This document shows positions 38,268 through 51,580 of a DNA stretch of 64,000 nucleotides, one piece after another; the stretch's first letter is position 1, and each line of letters starts with the position of its first letter. The stretch is taken from the NCBI RefSeq assembly GCF_905147365.1, contig NC_056416.1, forward strand, positions 7,770,001 through 7,834,000. The letters are read 5' to 3'. Origin of the DNA: Aricia agestis. Its lineage: Eukaryota; Arthropoda; Insecta; Lepidoptera; Lycaenidae. The notes beneath the pieces are model-generated. The model saw nothing but the letters and a program-made list of their open reading frames with translations, had not been told where the DNA came from and did not search any database. The translations under genes and the position numbers were made by a program.

Positions 38268-41158
38268 AACATTATTATTATTATTATTTGTGTAACCACA
38301 CTAGCAGCATTAAGCTGATGCGTGTGTGTCAAATCGTTTGAAGATTTCATCTCCCAATTGGTCCAGTTTGTTTTTAAAGCAGTTCACAGAGGTTGCCATT
38401 ACAACACTTTCAGGAAGTCTGTTTCAGACCACTTCCACTCGGTTAGGTAAAAAGTGCCTTTTAGGTAACTTCTTGCTGGGATTTTGGCATAATTTTAAAG
38501 GATGTCCTCTTAGGTGCTTATTCGTATTCAGGGTGTAAAGTTCTCGGAGACGAGGCACATCATAAATTTCGTGCAGTATCTTATAAGTCTCGATGAGACT
38601 TCCCCTCTGTCGACTCTGTTCGAGTGTGGTAATGCCAAGAATTTCGAGTCGCTGTTCGTAAGACTTATTGCGTAATGTGTTTACCATTTTTGTAGCTTTT
38701 CTCTGTACGTTTTCAAGTAACTAGACTTCTTTTTTAAAATAAGGATCCCATATTACATACGCATATTCTAAAAGTGGTCTAACATAAGCCTTGTACAAAT
38801 TGAAGGAATGTTTTAGGTGCCAGACACTTAAACGCTTTACGAATGACATAGAGGATGGAGTTTGTTTTCTTGACAATATTCATTATATGCATTTCCCATT
38901 TCAGATCCGAAGTTATTGTTATGCCTTGGTCTTTTTGGGACTCGACATGCATCAATTGTTTAGGTCCAAGGTAATAGTTTCTACGGGGGTTGCTCTTTCC
39001 AATGTGTAACACTGTGCATTTTTCAACATTAAGGGTTAATAGCCATTCTTGGGCCAACTTGTATATAGCATTCAGATCGTTTTGGATATGGTGATAATGG
39101 CTACATGGATTTCCGAAAAATTTTGTATCATCAGCGAACAAGGAGAAAGGCTGTACAACTCTGTACAAGAACGCTTTTCAGGTCAGTTAAGTACAATATG
39201 AAGAGTATTGGTTCAAGAACGGATCCCTGTGGGACACCACTGAGTACTTTCCTAGTTTTAGATAAGGCTTCACTTTTTTAAGGATTTCCTTCGTCGAGGT
39301 TTTTTGTCCACTCATTCAGGCATCTCAGTAGGTTTGTAGATACTGATCGACCTGGTACGAATCCATGCTGTTCTTCCAATATAATGTGCTCCTTTGTTAA
39401 GAAGTTTCTTATTTCGTTGGCAATCACTTTTTCCATTGTTTTGCACAATACACTTGTTAGACTTATTGGTCTGTAGTTAGATGGATCAAGTTTGCTTCCT
39501 TTTTTGTATATGGGAACGACAGTAGCTATTTTCCAGTTTGCTGGTAGTGCTCCATCCTCTAGCGATTTTTTCATCAACCTAGTAATGTTCCTTACTAGAG
39601 ATTTTGAGCACCTTTTTAATACTATTGATGGTAAGTCGTCTGGTCCAGTGGCTGTGGTGTCATCAAAACTAAGTAGAGCCCGTTATACCCTATCTGTTGT
39701 AATATCGATATCATCTATAGAGTTTATTACCCTGTGGTGACTAATATTTGGCAATTGTCCATTAGGTTCTTTGACAAATGATTGTTCGAATTGATCAGCA
39801 AATGCTTCAGATATCTGATTAGTGGTAGTAACAATTTCATTTGTTTTATTTTTGATAATGTTAGGTATGCAAATTTTGGAATTAAGCTGTTTTCTAATGT
39901 AGTTTTAGAATGTTTTAGAACCGCTATCTATTACTGATGACTCGAAGGCTGCTCTTCTAACTCTACTTATTTATTTTTATTATTTACTTTTCTATACTGT
40001 TTATATGCAATATCATTTGGATTTGTTCTATATATATTCCATAGTTGTTTCTTTTTCTTAATCAACTCTAGTATTTCCTTGTTTATCCAGGGTTTGTTTT
40101 TAATCTTTTCATTTTTGTATTTTATTGGAGTGTACATAGATATTGCAGACTGCACCTGATTTTTTAAAGAAAGCCACATATTATTAATACTACTATCTGT
40201 CTCAACCAAGTATTCCTCAACAGTTTTACTTATCGCATCAAAGTTAGCTTTAAAATAATTGTATTGCGGTTTTATATCAGACACGTTCTTAGTAATATTT
40301 ACTTGAATTGTAGCTGTTAATACAAGGTGATCACTTTTACCGATTGGTGGGTGATATTCAATGTCGCATAATAAACTTTCTTCATTACAAAGGATAAGAT
40401 CCAGCAATGACTCTTCTTGGTTTCTTTTTCTTGTAATTTGCGTTACTAGTTGGTGGAGGTTGCTGGTCTGTATATACATGCTAACAAAAAATTTAATCCT
40501 CCATATTGGATTTCAAGCCCCCTCTACACTGTCGTTATGATAAATGTTATTTGTTTTAGATATTAGAGCAAAACCATTTACTTCGTTTGCGACATATATT
40601 ACAACACCACCTCCTCTTCTGTCGTCTCTGTCTAAGCGGTATAGAGTGTACCTAGATATATTTATAAGACTATTATTACATTAAGAATTTAGGTGGGATT
40701 CCGTTATAAGAATAAATGCAGGTTTATGGATATTGACTTCAAGAAGGAAAAGATCAAATTTTGCCGTTAACGATGCCAGGTTCGTGTAAAGTATGCGCAA
40801 TTCTGAAATATGACTTTGAATCTGGTAGTCCATGTAAGATAATATTACGACTACGGTTCTAGCGATCTTCAATCTCATTAATTACTGCATCCAAGTTCAC
40901 AGCACAAGCCCCCTGTTCTTTCAATCCTTGGACCTGATGCTGAAGTTCAGTAACGAGCTTTCGCAGCTGGGGAATTTGCCTTAGACCTTCCTCACATTCT
41001 TCGCACAGGTACGACAGTTTTGGGTTCTGAAGACCAATTACACGCATTTCGGTTGCAGACAAACCAGAGCACTTGACACATATTACCCTGTTACAACCCT
41101 TGCATAATATTTTTGATCCTTTATCTTGGACTTGGATATTACATTTAAAGCAAGCCAT
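38268..41158 (-). pseudogene. Degenerate CR1/Jockey-superfamily non-LTR retrotransposon
   Basis: Coding pieces on the minus strand occur in the right order but different frames. 41158-40859: PHD-like zinc finger (CFKC, CKGCNRVICVKCSG, CEEC) plus a short coiled coil. 40878-40681 and 40479-39967: apurinic endonuclease halves (ILITESHL; GKSDHLVL). 39577-39278: reverse transcriptase fingers (NYRPISLTSVLCKTMEKVI, EEQHGFVPGRS). 39168-38779: palm with FADD. 38687-38424: C-terminal region. Stops and frameshifts between the pieces mean it is dead. The lower end meets an AAT-type repeat near 38270, as expected at the 3' end of such elements. A PHD finger ahead of the endonuclease suggests CR1. Confidence 0.85.
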
Positions 41159-41636
41159 ATTTTGTAAAAAGGCTAGATGACTAATTTTTTTTCTTATTGG
41201 TAATTGAAAGACCCTTAAAAAATAGAAACATCGCTGAAAGAATGACTCTGATAGCTTAAAAATTCACCAAGATATGACAATTCAAACATCTCATAAAATA
41301 GACCTGCCCGAAATGCTCCATACAAAGTGCTACGAAAGACTGACGTCACTCTTTCGTAGTTTGTATGCATCGGGAGACAACTTTGTTCGATAGGTATATC
41401 AAATATTGCGTTTATGAAAGTGGTTTCAAAACAAAAGTTGTTTTTAATTGCATAAGTTATCGATTGGTATACAAATATTAAGAAATTTAATTGAAAAAAA
41501 AATCGACTTGATTATCTAACTTTGAAGGCGCATAACAAAAAAAAATAAAAATGATATCGAGCTGTAATTTTGGGAACACTTATTTTTCACCGTGATTTCT
41601 TTATTTTATTAACAAAATTCGCTAATCTTTGACCTT

Positions 41637-42115
41637 TGACACCCATATTGCAGAAGTGCTTTAAAAATAACTACATTCCCCTATCTTAGATGAGCCGCCA
41701 TTTTGGATGTAGAATGACATTACATTCGTTTCCAAGTTACTCTCAATGAGCCCTTTCATTTGATACCCATATTGCAGAAGTGCATTAAAAATAACTATAC
41801 CTCTATCTTGGATGAGCCGCCATATTGGATGTAGTATGACATTACATTCGTTTTCGAGTTACTCTTGAAAAGCCCTTTCATGTAATATCCATATTGTAGA
41901 ACTGCATAGAAAATAACTATTTCGCCATCTTGGATGGTCGGCCATATTGAATTTAGAGTGATATCACATACAATATCATGTATTGTCATCCAAACTAAAC
42001 GTGCCTGCAAAATTTCAGGTTGATCGGTTAAATATATCTACTCCAAAATTGAGTTCCAAGATTTCACCCGAACATACATACTTACATACATACAGAGCAA
42101 GTTAAATAAAAGCTT
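41637..42115. repeat. Repeat R4 with about 120 bp internal units
   Basis: Three diverged units, each with the sequence ATCTTGGATGAGCCGCCATA or close to it and ACCCATATTGCAGAAGTGC, then a shared end TACATACAGAGCAAGTTAAA. An inverted copy is at 57358-58140. No coding. Confidence 0.75.
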
Positions 42116-42442
42116 TTAATAATAAAAAAAGGGCTCCACGAACTAAACATTTTTTACGAAAATTATTTAAACATTTTTTAATATACAATGAGGATGGAAG
42201 TTCGAGAAAATTTCGTTAGTTAACATTTGTCCAATTTGTTGAAAAATTAACTTTAAGTTAAATTTCCAACGGGAGAAAATTCTTTGAAGTATTCGGAATG
42301 CACCATAAGTTTCTTCAATATTTAAATTAATATTTAATACCTTAAAAAAATAATCAGTGTGACGTGTGCGGTTTTGAAACCGCGCGCGCTACCTAAAAAT
42401 GCCGCGCGGAAGCCTATTACGGCCGTTAAATTACGGCATACG

Positions 42443-42617
42443 GGCCGGTACACAAAAACACGATACGATGCCGTGCCGTATATCGTGGCACGTCACGATG
42501 TCGCGTCGTAGATTTTCACGATGCTCGTCGTGGATTCCCACGACACGACGTCGCATCGTAGAACGACGCCACGTCGTGGAACGACACGACGGCTTATCGT
42601 GTTTTTGTGTCCCGGCC
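42443..42617. mobile_element. Small palindromic element with CGTCGTG-type core
   Basis: Ends GGCCGGTACACAAAAACACG and CGTGTTTTTGTGTCCCGGCC are reverse complements. The core is built of permuted CACGACGTCG words. The 80-residue open frames through it are low-complexity shadows. 42620-42956 shows only AT-rich sequence with ACCGGTTA words. Confidence 0.7.
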
Positions 42618-42956
42618 ATCATCGCTGTACGTCAAATCTAACATTTATTTTTCAAATCTAACATTTATTTTTGGCAACTCCTAAATGGGGAGGCTTACGC
42701 CAAACGAAGAAGAAGAAGAATATTTATTTTGAAATTAAAAATTAAAATAAAAAAAACATTCTAAAATTAAAAAAAGATAGGTGAAAATAATTGCGAAATT
42801 AACCGGTTAATTTGGGTTTTCAGAATCGTTTGTGTGTTAGTAACCGGTAACCTTTACCATTTGGGTTACGTAAAAACCGTTCGCTTGTTTAACCGGTAAA
42901 TAAAAGAACGATATATTTACCGGTTTTTAACCGATGTAAACCGGTTCCGAGCCCTG

Positions 42957-43263
42957 CAAACGAGCAAACGGGTCACCTGATGGAAAGCAACTTCCGTCGC
43001 CCATGGACACTCGCAGCATCAGAAGAGCTGCAAGTGCGTTGCCGGCCTTTTAAGAGGGAACAGGGTAATAGGGGAGGGTAAGGATGGGAAGGGAAGGGAA
43101 TAGGGGAGGGTAGGGAAGGAAATAGGGTAGGGGATTGGGCCTCCGGTAAACTCACTCACTCGGCGAAACACAGCGCAGGCGCTGTTTCACGCCGGTTTTC
43201 TGTGAGAACGTGGTATTTCTCCGGTCGAGCCGGCCCATTCGTGCCGAAGCATGGCTCTCCCAC
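42957..43263 (-). repeat. Retroposon R1, copy B
   Basis: Full 5' end present, poly(A) end lost or truncated. Between here and 44250 I see nothing beyond AT-rich spacer; the last few hundred bases must contain the FTSJ3 promoter. Confidence 0.85.
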
Positions 43264-44250
43264 GTATAAAAACCTATAGTTATTGATGACATGTCCTTTT
43301 ATTCGTACATTATAACATAGAAAAAACTTCTTAAATTAGCATCGTATAAAAAGATATGTCTGTATTTTTAGTTTTTCTTACTGAAGAGCCAGAATTTATA
43401 TTACTCATACATTATAAACTTATAAATTATGATAATAAGAATCATTTTATAAAGTGCTGAATGAATTTAGAACCTAATATAATCTTTTTATTCTTACAGC
43501 GTAAAAACGGACATGTACGACTTAACCGTTTATACGCAGACAATTCAAGACTGAATTTGTCTTGAATTTTCAGCGTAAAAACGGTCATCTTGTAATTTTG
43601 GCGAAAATATGGAAAATATTTAAAATTGTGTTATATCATTAGAAACGGCCTACATTAAGCTTTACAAATCAACCAAAAACATTGTGTTAATGTTTTATGA
43701 TAATCTACAGTAACAGTTTGAATCTTAAAAACGCTCTCCTGAAAACCATTACTTTGACATGTCGCTTTATACGTAGGGACCAATGATATTCTATGTTACT
43801 AACGTAACTAGATTGGAAGTTTACGGTAGCAACGCGTTGCCACTTCGAAGATGCCTGCAGGCATATCTCACATACATAATGACATAACGAATATATGACT
43901 TGACATTGTCTTTTGAACAAAAAAGTGGTTACGCATTTCTGAGAATCTTTTGTAAGACATTGCTACTCTAGTATTTTAGAAAGTCATTGGTAGGGACCTT
44001 CGAATTATATACCTATAGGCAATAGCCATGTGAAGTGCCACCATTAGCAGAAGACGTAGTCTTGCTGTTACTATTGCTTTATCAAAAAATACGTAAAAAA
44101 ATTATAAAATGACACACGACTTCAAAAACATAACCTTAAAATCTATTCAAAACATTGTTGGGATCATGTTGCGATTACAGAAAATAAATTGAATCTAAAA
44201 TTTATCTTGAGTTCTTTGAGAGGAAGATAAAAAGAAGATAAAGTACAAAA

Positions 44251-47200
44251 ATGGGTAAAAAAACAAAAGTAGGAAAACAGCGGAAAGATAAATATTACCA
44301 GCTAGCTAAAGAAACAGGTAAGTACCTATTTACTTTGTTTTCTAGCACATGTTGTGTAGTATACTGTGTTTGAAATAATTAATGAATTTGCTACTGCATT
44401 CGTAAAATAAGGTGTAATGTAATACATTGCACAATCCTTATCTTTACTCTGTAATATAAAAAATGTATACTACTCCTTTCAGGTTATAGATCTCGTGCGG
44501 CTTTTAAGTTAATACAGCTCAATAGAAAATTCGGATTTCTACAGAAATCAAGAGTATGCATCGATTTATGTGCCGCGCCAGGAGGATGGATGCAGGTGGC
44601 GCATCAAAACATGCCCCTGTCTAGCATTGTCATTGGTGTAGATTTGTTTCCGATTAAACAAGTACCAGGTTGTATAAGCATAACTGAAGATATCACCACA
44701 GAGAAATGTAAAACTGCCATCAAGAAAGAGATAAAAACTTGGAAAGCTGATGTGGTATTGAATGACGGAGCTCCAAATGTGGGTCTGAACTGGATTCATG
44801 ACGCCTATCAACAGTCATGTCTCACCTTGAGCGCTTTAAAGCTGGCAACTAATTTCCTGAGAGAAGGAGGATGGTTTGTGACAAAAGTGTTCAGATCCAA
44901 AGATTACCATGCATTACTGTGGGTTTTAAAACAGTTTTTCAAAAAGGTTCATGCAACAAAGCCGCAAGCTTCGCGTAATGAATCATCCGAAATATTTGTT
45001 GTTTGCCAGGGCTACATAGCACCTGACAGCATAGATCCTAAACTGTTAGATGCCAAGTATGTGTTTGAGGATTTGGAAATTGTGAAAAAGCAGAGGCTTA
45101 ATCTGTTACACCCCGAGAAACAGAAGAAGCCTAAAGCTGAGGGCTACAAAGAAAATGATTATACCACATACCATAAGATTACAACATCAGAGCTTCTGGA
45201 ACAAGAAGATCCCATTGATATGCTGCAGGGTGCCTCTGAGGTAATTTAAACCATAATAATAAATCACAATAACTAGCTTGCCTTGAAGATCAAAGTAAAA
45301 GATAAAGTATGTATTACAATCTACAAATAATAAAAACTAAGAAAATGTAACTCCCATACTTCAACTGTTTTGAATTTTGTTCCTTTTCGCACACTTAAAT
45401 ATGACGATAGCTACGAAACACTAACACTCAAATTTACGAAATAAAGCCGTTGACAATAATTATTGTCACTTCCATAAATACACAAAATTGTGTACTGAAT
45501 ACATGCATAAAGTATGCATGTATTCGGGTCTCATTTTGTAGACTCTACTTCCTTAGTTTTTATTTTTCGAAGATTACAATTTATTTAAAAAAAATCTTTA
45601 CTTTTAGATTGTCATTGATGATAAAGAAATTGAAACACACGCAAGGACAACACCGGAAATAAAGGAATGCTGTAAAGACATTAAAGTCCTTGGTAGAAAG
45701 GATGTAAAGGCTATATTGAGTTGGTTAAAACATTTAAAGGATTGGAAGACATCATTGAACAAAAAAGAGGTAACTTTAATCACTAATAATGTTCATAATG
45801 AGATTTTAATGACCTTAAATATTTAAATTAATACTGTTACTTATTGCATGTAAAAACAGGTTTATTAAAATAACTTTACAAAACTTATAGGAACCAGGAA
45901 AACTTGAAGGGGATGAAGGGGAAAAGGAAGGTGACAAGGGTGAAAGTGCTGACGAGGAGGACGCAGTTGATGAGGAGGTTGCCACACTTCAGGTAAGACC
46001 TGGACAAGACATAAAATTGATTTTTATTTGTATTAAAACACATAACTTTTGATTGAGTTTATGAAATATTAGGTTATTTAAATATTACAAAACCGTAACA
46101 CTATTTTAGTTCCATCATTTTATTTATCACTTTTACAGGAAGAAGAAAAACGACAGTTGAAAAGAAAAAGGAAACAGTTAAACAAACAAAGGCAAAAGTT
46201 AGCGGAGAAAATGAATTTGAAGATGGTCCTTAAAGGTGATGATGGTCCTATCCTTGAAAGTCATGACATGTTCAGTCTCTCAGATCTGAAAAATAAAGAG
46301 GTATGTATATTTGATTATTATCACTTCATCACTTTTAATATGTTACTAGCTATTTGACCGAGCTTTGCTCGGCATTCGATAAAAGTTAAAACACAAATAA
46401 AATGACATTTTCTAAAAATGATTCCTAGCTAGAACGATTTATCGCCCCTGAAACCCCCTATATACTAAATTTCATGAAAATCGTTGGAGCCGATTCCGAG
46501 ATTCGATATATAGATATAGATATATTTATAAATACAAAAATATATATACAAGAATTGCTCGTTTAAAGATATGAGATATACAATATTATTCATTTGTTAT
46601 TTGCAGCAAATCAAAATGATAGTAGACCAGCAGCCGGACATAGTATTAGATGAAAATGACGATACTGATGATGAAATAAAAACTAAACCAAAATATACTA
46701 AGTATGATGTTGATAAGTCTAAATTAGACTCCTCAGGTCTTTACTACAAGGACTCAGACAGCGAACTCGAAATGGAATCAGATTCAGAAGATGAACAAGA
46801 TAAGGAGTCCTTAGGTAATAGTTTTATATTTATTGGTTTATCTAGAGTTCTTAGGTAATAGTTTTATATTTATTGGTATATTTAGTACTATAGATGATTT
46901 CTGCAACTATGTTGGCATTGAAATTTGTCTATGATAGACAAATTTCTATTATTAGTTACTAAAAAATACCCATAAACCAGTTTAGAGGAACAAAACCTTT
47001 TTAAGAAAGTTCCGTGGGTAAATTCGTCAACTGAGGTCAAAAATCGGTTAAAAAAATACTGGTTTCCAAGCCGTGTCTATCCTCTACATACTGTATATTG
47101 TATGGTACTACATCTTTCTAATAATGATTACTTTTCTCATTTTATACATAATGTTATCAGAATCAGGAGTTTGGAAATTAAAAGGTAACAAATATAGAGA

Positions 47201-49922
47201 ACACTGTTGTTGTATTTGCATTATTTAATGTCGCTTCATATAATTTCGTATTTCAGCATTTTCGGATTCAGATACAGAGTCAAAGAAGATAGATAAAATA
47301 ACACAACTCAACACTGAGAGGAATAGCAAGTTGAAATCGGACAAGCCCATTCCTAAAGATAATCCACTTCTGACTGACCTTGATAACACAGACCCGGTGT
47401 CCAGAAGGTCGATGAAAGCTGAACTGTGGTTCCAAAAAGACAGCTTCAAAGACATTGATGAGGAGGATGATGAGGGTGCCGATCTTGATAAACTCGCCAA
47501 GGGTTTCGTCGAAAAAGGTAACAGCTAATAGAGGAGGCTTGCTACATTTTTCCTCTTTATTGTAGAGTCAAAAACTTTGAAGCGAATTTTCAATATTTGT
47601 TATTAAAAAATGTTTTGCTTAGGTGATTGTACTATTGGAAAAAATTATTCATAGGCAGATGGCGGGCCTTAATAATTTGGTCGGATTATATCAAGTCCAG
47701 CGGACAGAATACAGATATATATTATATAATAATAATGATGTATGTCTATTGTCTGCCTGTGACTCAATTTTTCAGATGTATGTGCCAAGTCAGAAAATCA
47801 GATGTACGTGATTTTCTGACGTGGGAGAGCCATGCTTCGGCACGAATGGGCCGGCTGGACCGGAGAAATACCACGGGCTCACAGAAAACCGGCGTGAAAC
47901 AGCGCTTGCGCTGTGTTTCGCCGAGTGAGTGAGTTTACCGCAGGCTCAATCCTCTACCCTTTTCCCTTCCCTACCCTCCCCTATTACCCTATTCCGTCTT
48001 AAAAGGCCGGCAACGCTCCTGCAGCTCTTCTGATTCGACGGAAGTTGCTTTCCATCAGGAGACTCGTTTGCTCCCTTATTTCATTTAAAAAAATGTACCA
48101 TCGAGGAAAAATGGTTCTTAGGTAGTTGACGGCCGACGCAAATTAGTCGCGTTATGAGTTATGACGAACCCAACCAGACAGACAGATAGCGACTAATATT
48201 GAATTGACATAACTCTCTGCATATGAATAAATTTCTTCGACAGTAAAAAATATTTTATTACTCTTTATATTCTGTTATTTACATAATGTGTTTCAGGTAA
48301 AAAAGTGAGTGACACTCTAGCTGATGTAAAAGACACAAAAAGATTGAAGCGTAAGAAGGAAGAGAGTTCAGAGGAGGAGAGTTCGGACAGCGACAGCGAC
48401 TACGACGTGGAGGACACGGTCGCGCCCGCCACTGGGAAAGCGGCCGCCAAGTCCAAAAACAAGGACGGCTTTGAAGTCGTAACGCAGGATCCTGGTAAGA
48501 CATTCCATGGAAATTAAAAAAAAAAATTACATGTTATGAACTGATCTTAGTTAGCGGGCTTCTAGACGATAAATTTTATTGCACAATATCACACACGATA
48601 TTTATTGAATAACTTATTTTGATTCAACAGATTGAAAGGCCTTTAATATTAACCCTAGACGGTCAATAATATTGCACAATACGAGATATTGCACACTTAG
48701 TATTACACAGTTCTTCATGCCTTAACAAATCTGTTTTTCATATAGAAAAAGATAAATGCCTGGAAAATTTACAATGTAGTCATAAATAAAATATGTAATA
48801 GTGTATAATTAATAAATATGGTTTTCTAATTGCAATATTGTTATTTTCCATTTCAGAGCTAAAGAGATTGAAAAAGTCACTAAAAATGGACGCCGAAGCA
48901 CTAGCGCTAGGCACAATGATAGCCACATCGAAAAAGTTCAAGAGAGATCTTATCGACGACGGCTGGAATCGGTACGCGTTCAACGACACTAATCTGCCCG
49001 ACTGGTTTGTTGAAGATGAAAACAAACACATGAAGAAGGAGGTTGTTGTGCCTGAGGTAATATTTTGTTGTCGAATGTTTTTCTTAGAAAGTATAAAAAT
49101 TGTAATGGTTAATATATTCTAAATCTTGCAACTAAATAAAAAAAAATTAAAAAAAATCGACTTGAATATCCAACTTTGAAGGCGCATAACAAAAATAAAA
49201 TACAAAAGCTGAAATTTGGTAAACACCACAGACATAATAGATCAAGATCTTGATCTATGTCTGTGGGAAACACTTATTTCTTTGACCTTGTCATCATTCC
49301 TATTGGCTAGTCAATTCGCCGCCTAAGCAGGTCATGATTTACATTAAAACGTGATAGCCGATAGGAGAATAACAAGGACTGTTGAAGATCTTTAACACTT
49401 AATTGTACTTAAGATCTAGATTACTCAATGCTCATATATTTCTTGAAAAATTTACAGAAATACACAGAGGAGTACAAGAACAGACTGCAAGATATCAACG
49501 CGAGGCCCATTAAGAAAGTGGTCGAGGCCAAGGCCAGGAAAAAGAAGCGCATGATCAAGAAAATGGAGAAGGCGAAGAAGAAAGTCGAAGCTGTCATGGA
49601 GAACGCCGACATGTCCGAGAGAGAGAAGGCCCAGCAGATCCGACACCTGTATAAGAAGGCCCAGACAGACGGCAAGAAGAAAATCACATATGTAGTGGCC
49701 AAGAAACATACCACGGCCAAGCGAATGAAGCGGCCGTCCGGAGTCAAGGGACAATACAAAGTCGTGGACCCGAGAATGAAGAAAGACCTGCGAGCGCAGA
49801 AGGCCAAGGAGAAAACTAAAGGCCGCGGCAAGAAAGGTGGAGGTAAAAAAGGTAATATTAAGAAAGGCAACAAGCAAGCGAGGAATGCAAGGCCCGCGAA
49901 GAAAAAGGGTAAAGCTAAATAA
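44251..49922 (+). CDS. FTSJ3: pre-rRNA 2'-O-ribose methyltransferase, FTSJ3/Spb1 type
   Basis: Ten exons: 44251-44317, 44483-45240, 45608-45769, 45891-45992, 46139-46300, 46607-46814, 47257-47517, 48297-48494, 48857-49056, 49458-49922; 2583 nt, 860 aa plus stop, near the family's usual length of about 850. Seen: FtsJ-type SAM-binding DLCAAPGGW (50-58) and the catalytic K-D-K-E set K31, D117, K157, E189; then a DUF3381-like middle, acidic Ser/Asp-Glu stretches (exons 4, 6, 8) and the Spb1 C-terminal domain with DLIDDGWNRYAFND and LPDWFVEDE. The tail is very Lys/Arg/Gly-rich. Known: the nucleolar Spb1 family methylates pre-rRNA (25S G2922 in yeast) and acts in 60S assembly. The start exon MGKKTKVGKQRKDKYY is typical. 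Intron 2 carries a hAT MITE, intron 5 a Helitron-like piece, intron 7 a retroposon. Confidence 0.96.
45321..45572. mobile_element. hAT-like MITE M3, copy 2, in FTSJ3 intron 2
   Basis: Same termini as at 25150, with exact 8 bp duplications ATTACAAT at 45313-45320 and 45573-45580. Ends 35 bp before the exon 3 acceptor. Confidence 0.88.
46344..46572 (-). mobile_element. Helitron-like element in FTSJ3 intron 5
   Basis: Read on the minus strand it starts ATATCTTTAAACGAGCAATT and ends with the GCCGAGCAAAGCTCGGTC hairpin followed by AAATAGCTAGT, matching a Helitron CTAG|T end. It stops 35 bp before exon 6. Confidence 0.72.
47821..48093 (+). repeat. Retroposon R1, copy C, in FTSJ3 intron 7
   Basis: Plus-strand copy, complete 5' end, short A-rich tail, shorter purine/pyrimidine tract than the others. 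18 bp before it, TCAGAAAATCAGATGTACGTGAT-like words form a small palindrome of uncertain meaning. Confidence 0.85.
49228..49268. repeat. Near-perfect palindrome in FTSJ3 intron 9
   Basis: CCACAGACATA and TATGTCTGTGG flank TAGATCAAGATCTTGATCTA, with a single bulged base. Probably the remains of a tiny hairpin element. Confidence 0.7.
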
Positions 49923-49990
49923 GTTCTATACCACATTATAAGTTATACCGATGATTACTGATTAGTATGGCGTATTGTATATTATTATTG

Positions 49991-49996
49991 AATAAA
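49991..49996 (+). terminator. FTSJ3 polyadenylation signal
   Basis: AATAAA 69 bp after the stop codon. Confidence 0.7.
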
Positions 49997-50204
49997 AACA
50001 TACAATTTTATTCAAAATTTTAGTTTATTTACATATTGAATATTTTGCTCTATTTTTGTAATTTTTATTCACACATACATGTTAAAAGCGGTGCAAATAA
50101 TATTCATTAATAATGTATATTATTTTGATTATTATTACTACTTTGACGTGCCAATCTCTATTTTCTATAAAGCAATATTAAAAAAAATTTGCTATTCATT
50201 CTTA

Positions 50205-50527
50205 ATTTTTTTTTATGAAATAAGGGGAGACGACGAGCAGACGGGTCACCTGATGGAAAGCAACTTCCGTCGCACATGGACATTCGCAGCATCAGAAGAC
50301 CTGCAGGTGCGTTGCCGGCCTTTTAAGAGGGAATAGGGTAATAGGGGAGGGTAGGGAAGGAAATAGGGGAGGGTAGGTAAGAGAAAAGGGTAGGGGGTTG
50401 GGCCTCCGGTAAACTCACTTACTCGGCGAAACACAGTGCAAGCGCTGTTTCATGCCGGTTTTCTGTGAGCCCGTGGTATTTCTCCGGTCGAGCCGGCCCA
50501 TTCGTGCCGAAGTATGGCTCTCCCACG
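50205..50527 (-). repeat. Retroposon R1, copy D
   Basis: Full-length, with poly(A) shown as the T run at 50205-50214. The following 50530-51400 is AT-rich spacer with no gene I can support. Confidence 0.85.
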
Positions 50528-51404
50528 TTAAAAACTTAATATCCAGACTGCGAGAAAATAAGGTTATATTTTCCTTGTGTATAAAAGTATTTTTGTGGCA
50601 CACTGCAGTTGAGCCCAAATATGCTTTATTTGAGTTTAGAGATCTTAAAAAAATCGGTTATTTTCTGTATTTTTTCTTCCATGTCTTAACTAGGTATAGC
50701 TGGTATCAGGCGGTGTATTTTGGTGGGTTCAGGGCCAGTGCTGGCGTGCGTCACTGTGGCTAGAGTTCAGGGACAGCTCCGCCATAAATGATATCACTCC
50801 TCGACCTTGGTGCTATATTCTGATTCGATTTAACTACGCCGTCTGCCTTTTAAGTGGATTGCTTTATATATGTCAATTTATACATGTTTTATGGGATAGA
50901 ATGTAGGCATGGTGTCCTTGGAACGATTCGGTAGAAGAATATATTAGCTTATTTTTATATTTATATTTAAATTATCAGATATAGGTTTAGTTATGTATGT
51001 GTGTTATCTTATAGTGATTCTCATGTCCAGTTTAAGATGATTCTGAATCTCTTAGGAAGCATAAATGAAGCGATAATGTTTATCATTCCACTATCAAGTA
51101 GGCTGGCCTACTCGTTTGTGGAAATAAAACTAGGATATTACTTATACCCAAGACATATATATGCCGTAAGAGTAATATTATCCTAGTCAATTTTGGTACT
51201 TTGGTACGATATATTACGTTTATACTTTACAATATTTTTTGTAGTTGTTTTAGATAATTTCATCTTTTTTAAATGTCAGAGTGTTAATCGAGTATTAATT
51301 TCACAAGTACTTCCAGCTTTATTATTACGTCATAACTCATACCGGCGATTCGAAATTGGTGACGTAGTTAACCAAAACAGAAATAGCCAAAGAGCATCAG
51401 AAAT

Positions 51405-51580
51405 TGAGGAGTGGTGTGAGTGCGGGCGGCGGGCGGAGGGGTTGCCCTCCCGGAGGGGGGTCGCGGGGCGGTGGTGGGGCGGCCGGGGGGGGGGTCGGCT
51501 ATATCGAGCGCGATCACGGCCAAGGCCGCGTCGTCACCGCTCGACCCGCGCCGTGCCCGCGATGCCCTTGTCCCTCACCT
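51405..51580. other. GC-rich block 1
   Basis: About 175 bp extremely rich in G and C, with CpG-rich words and a G10 run near 51485, in otherwise AT-rich DNA. Open frames here (for example 51404 plus) are Gly/Arg-rich low complexity. It could be a CpG-rich promoter or a 5' exon; neither is shown. 51590-52200 has nothing recognisable. Confidence 0.4.

Noticed and set aside
42399..42641. Arg/His-rich frame as a possible basic protein, or CGTCGTG words as a CRISPR-like array
   Set aside because: The sequence is a palindromic element with degenerate words; there are no constant repeats with unique spacers.
49421..49936. 171-residue hydrophobic frame on the minus strand
   Set aside because: It is the antisense shadow of the Lys-rich last exon of FTSJ3, whose sense frame is conserved.
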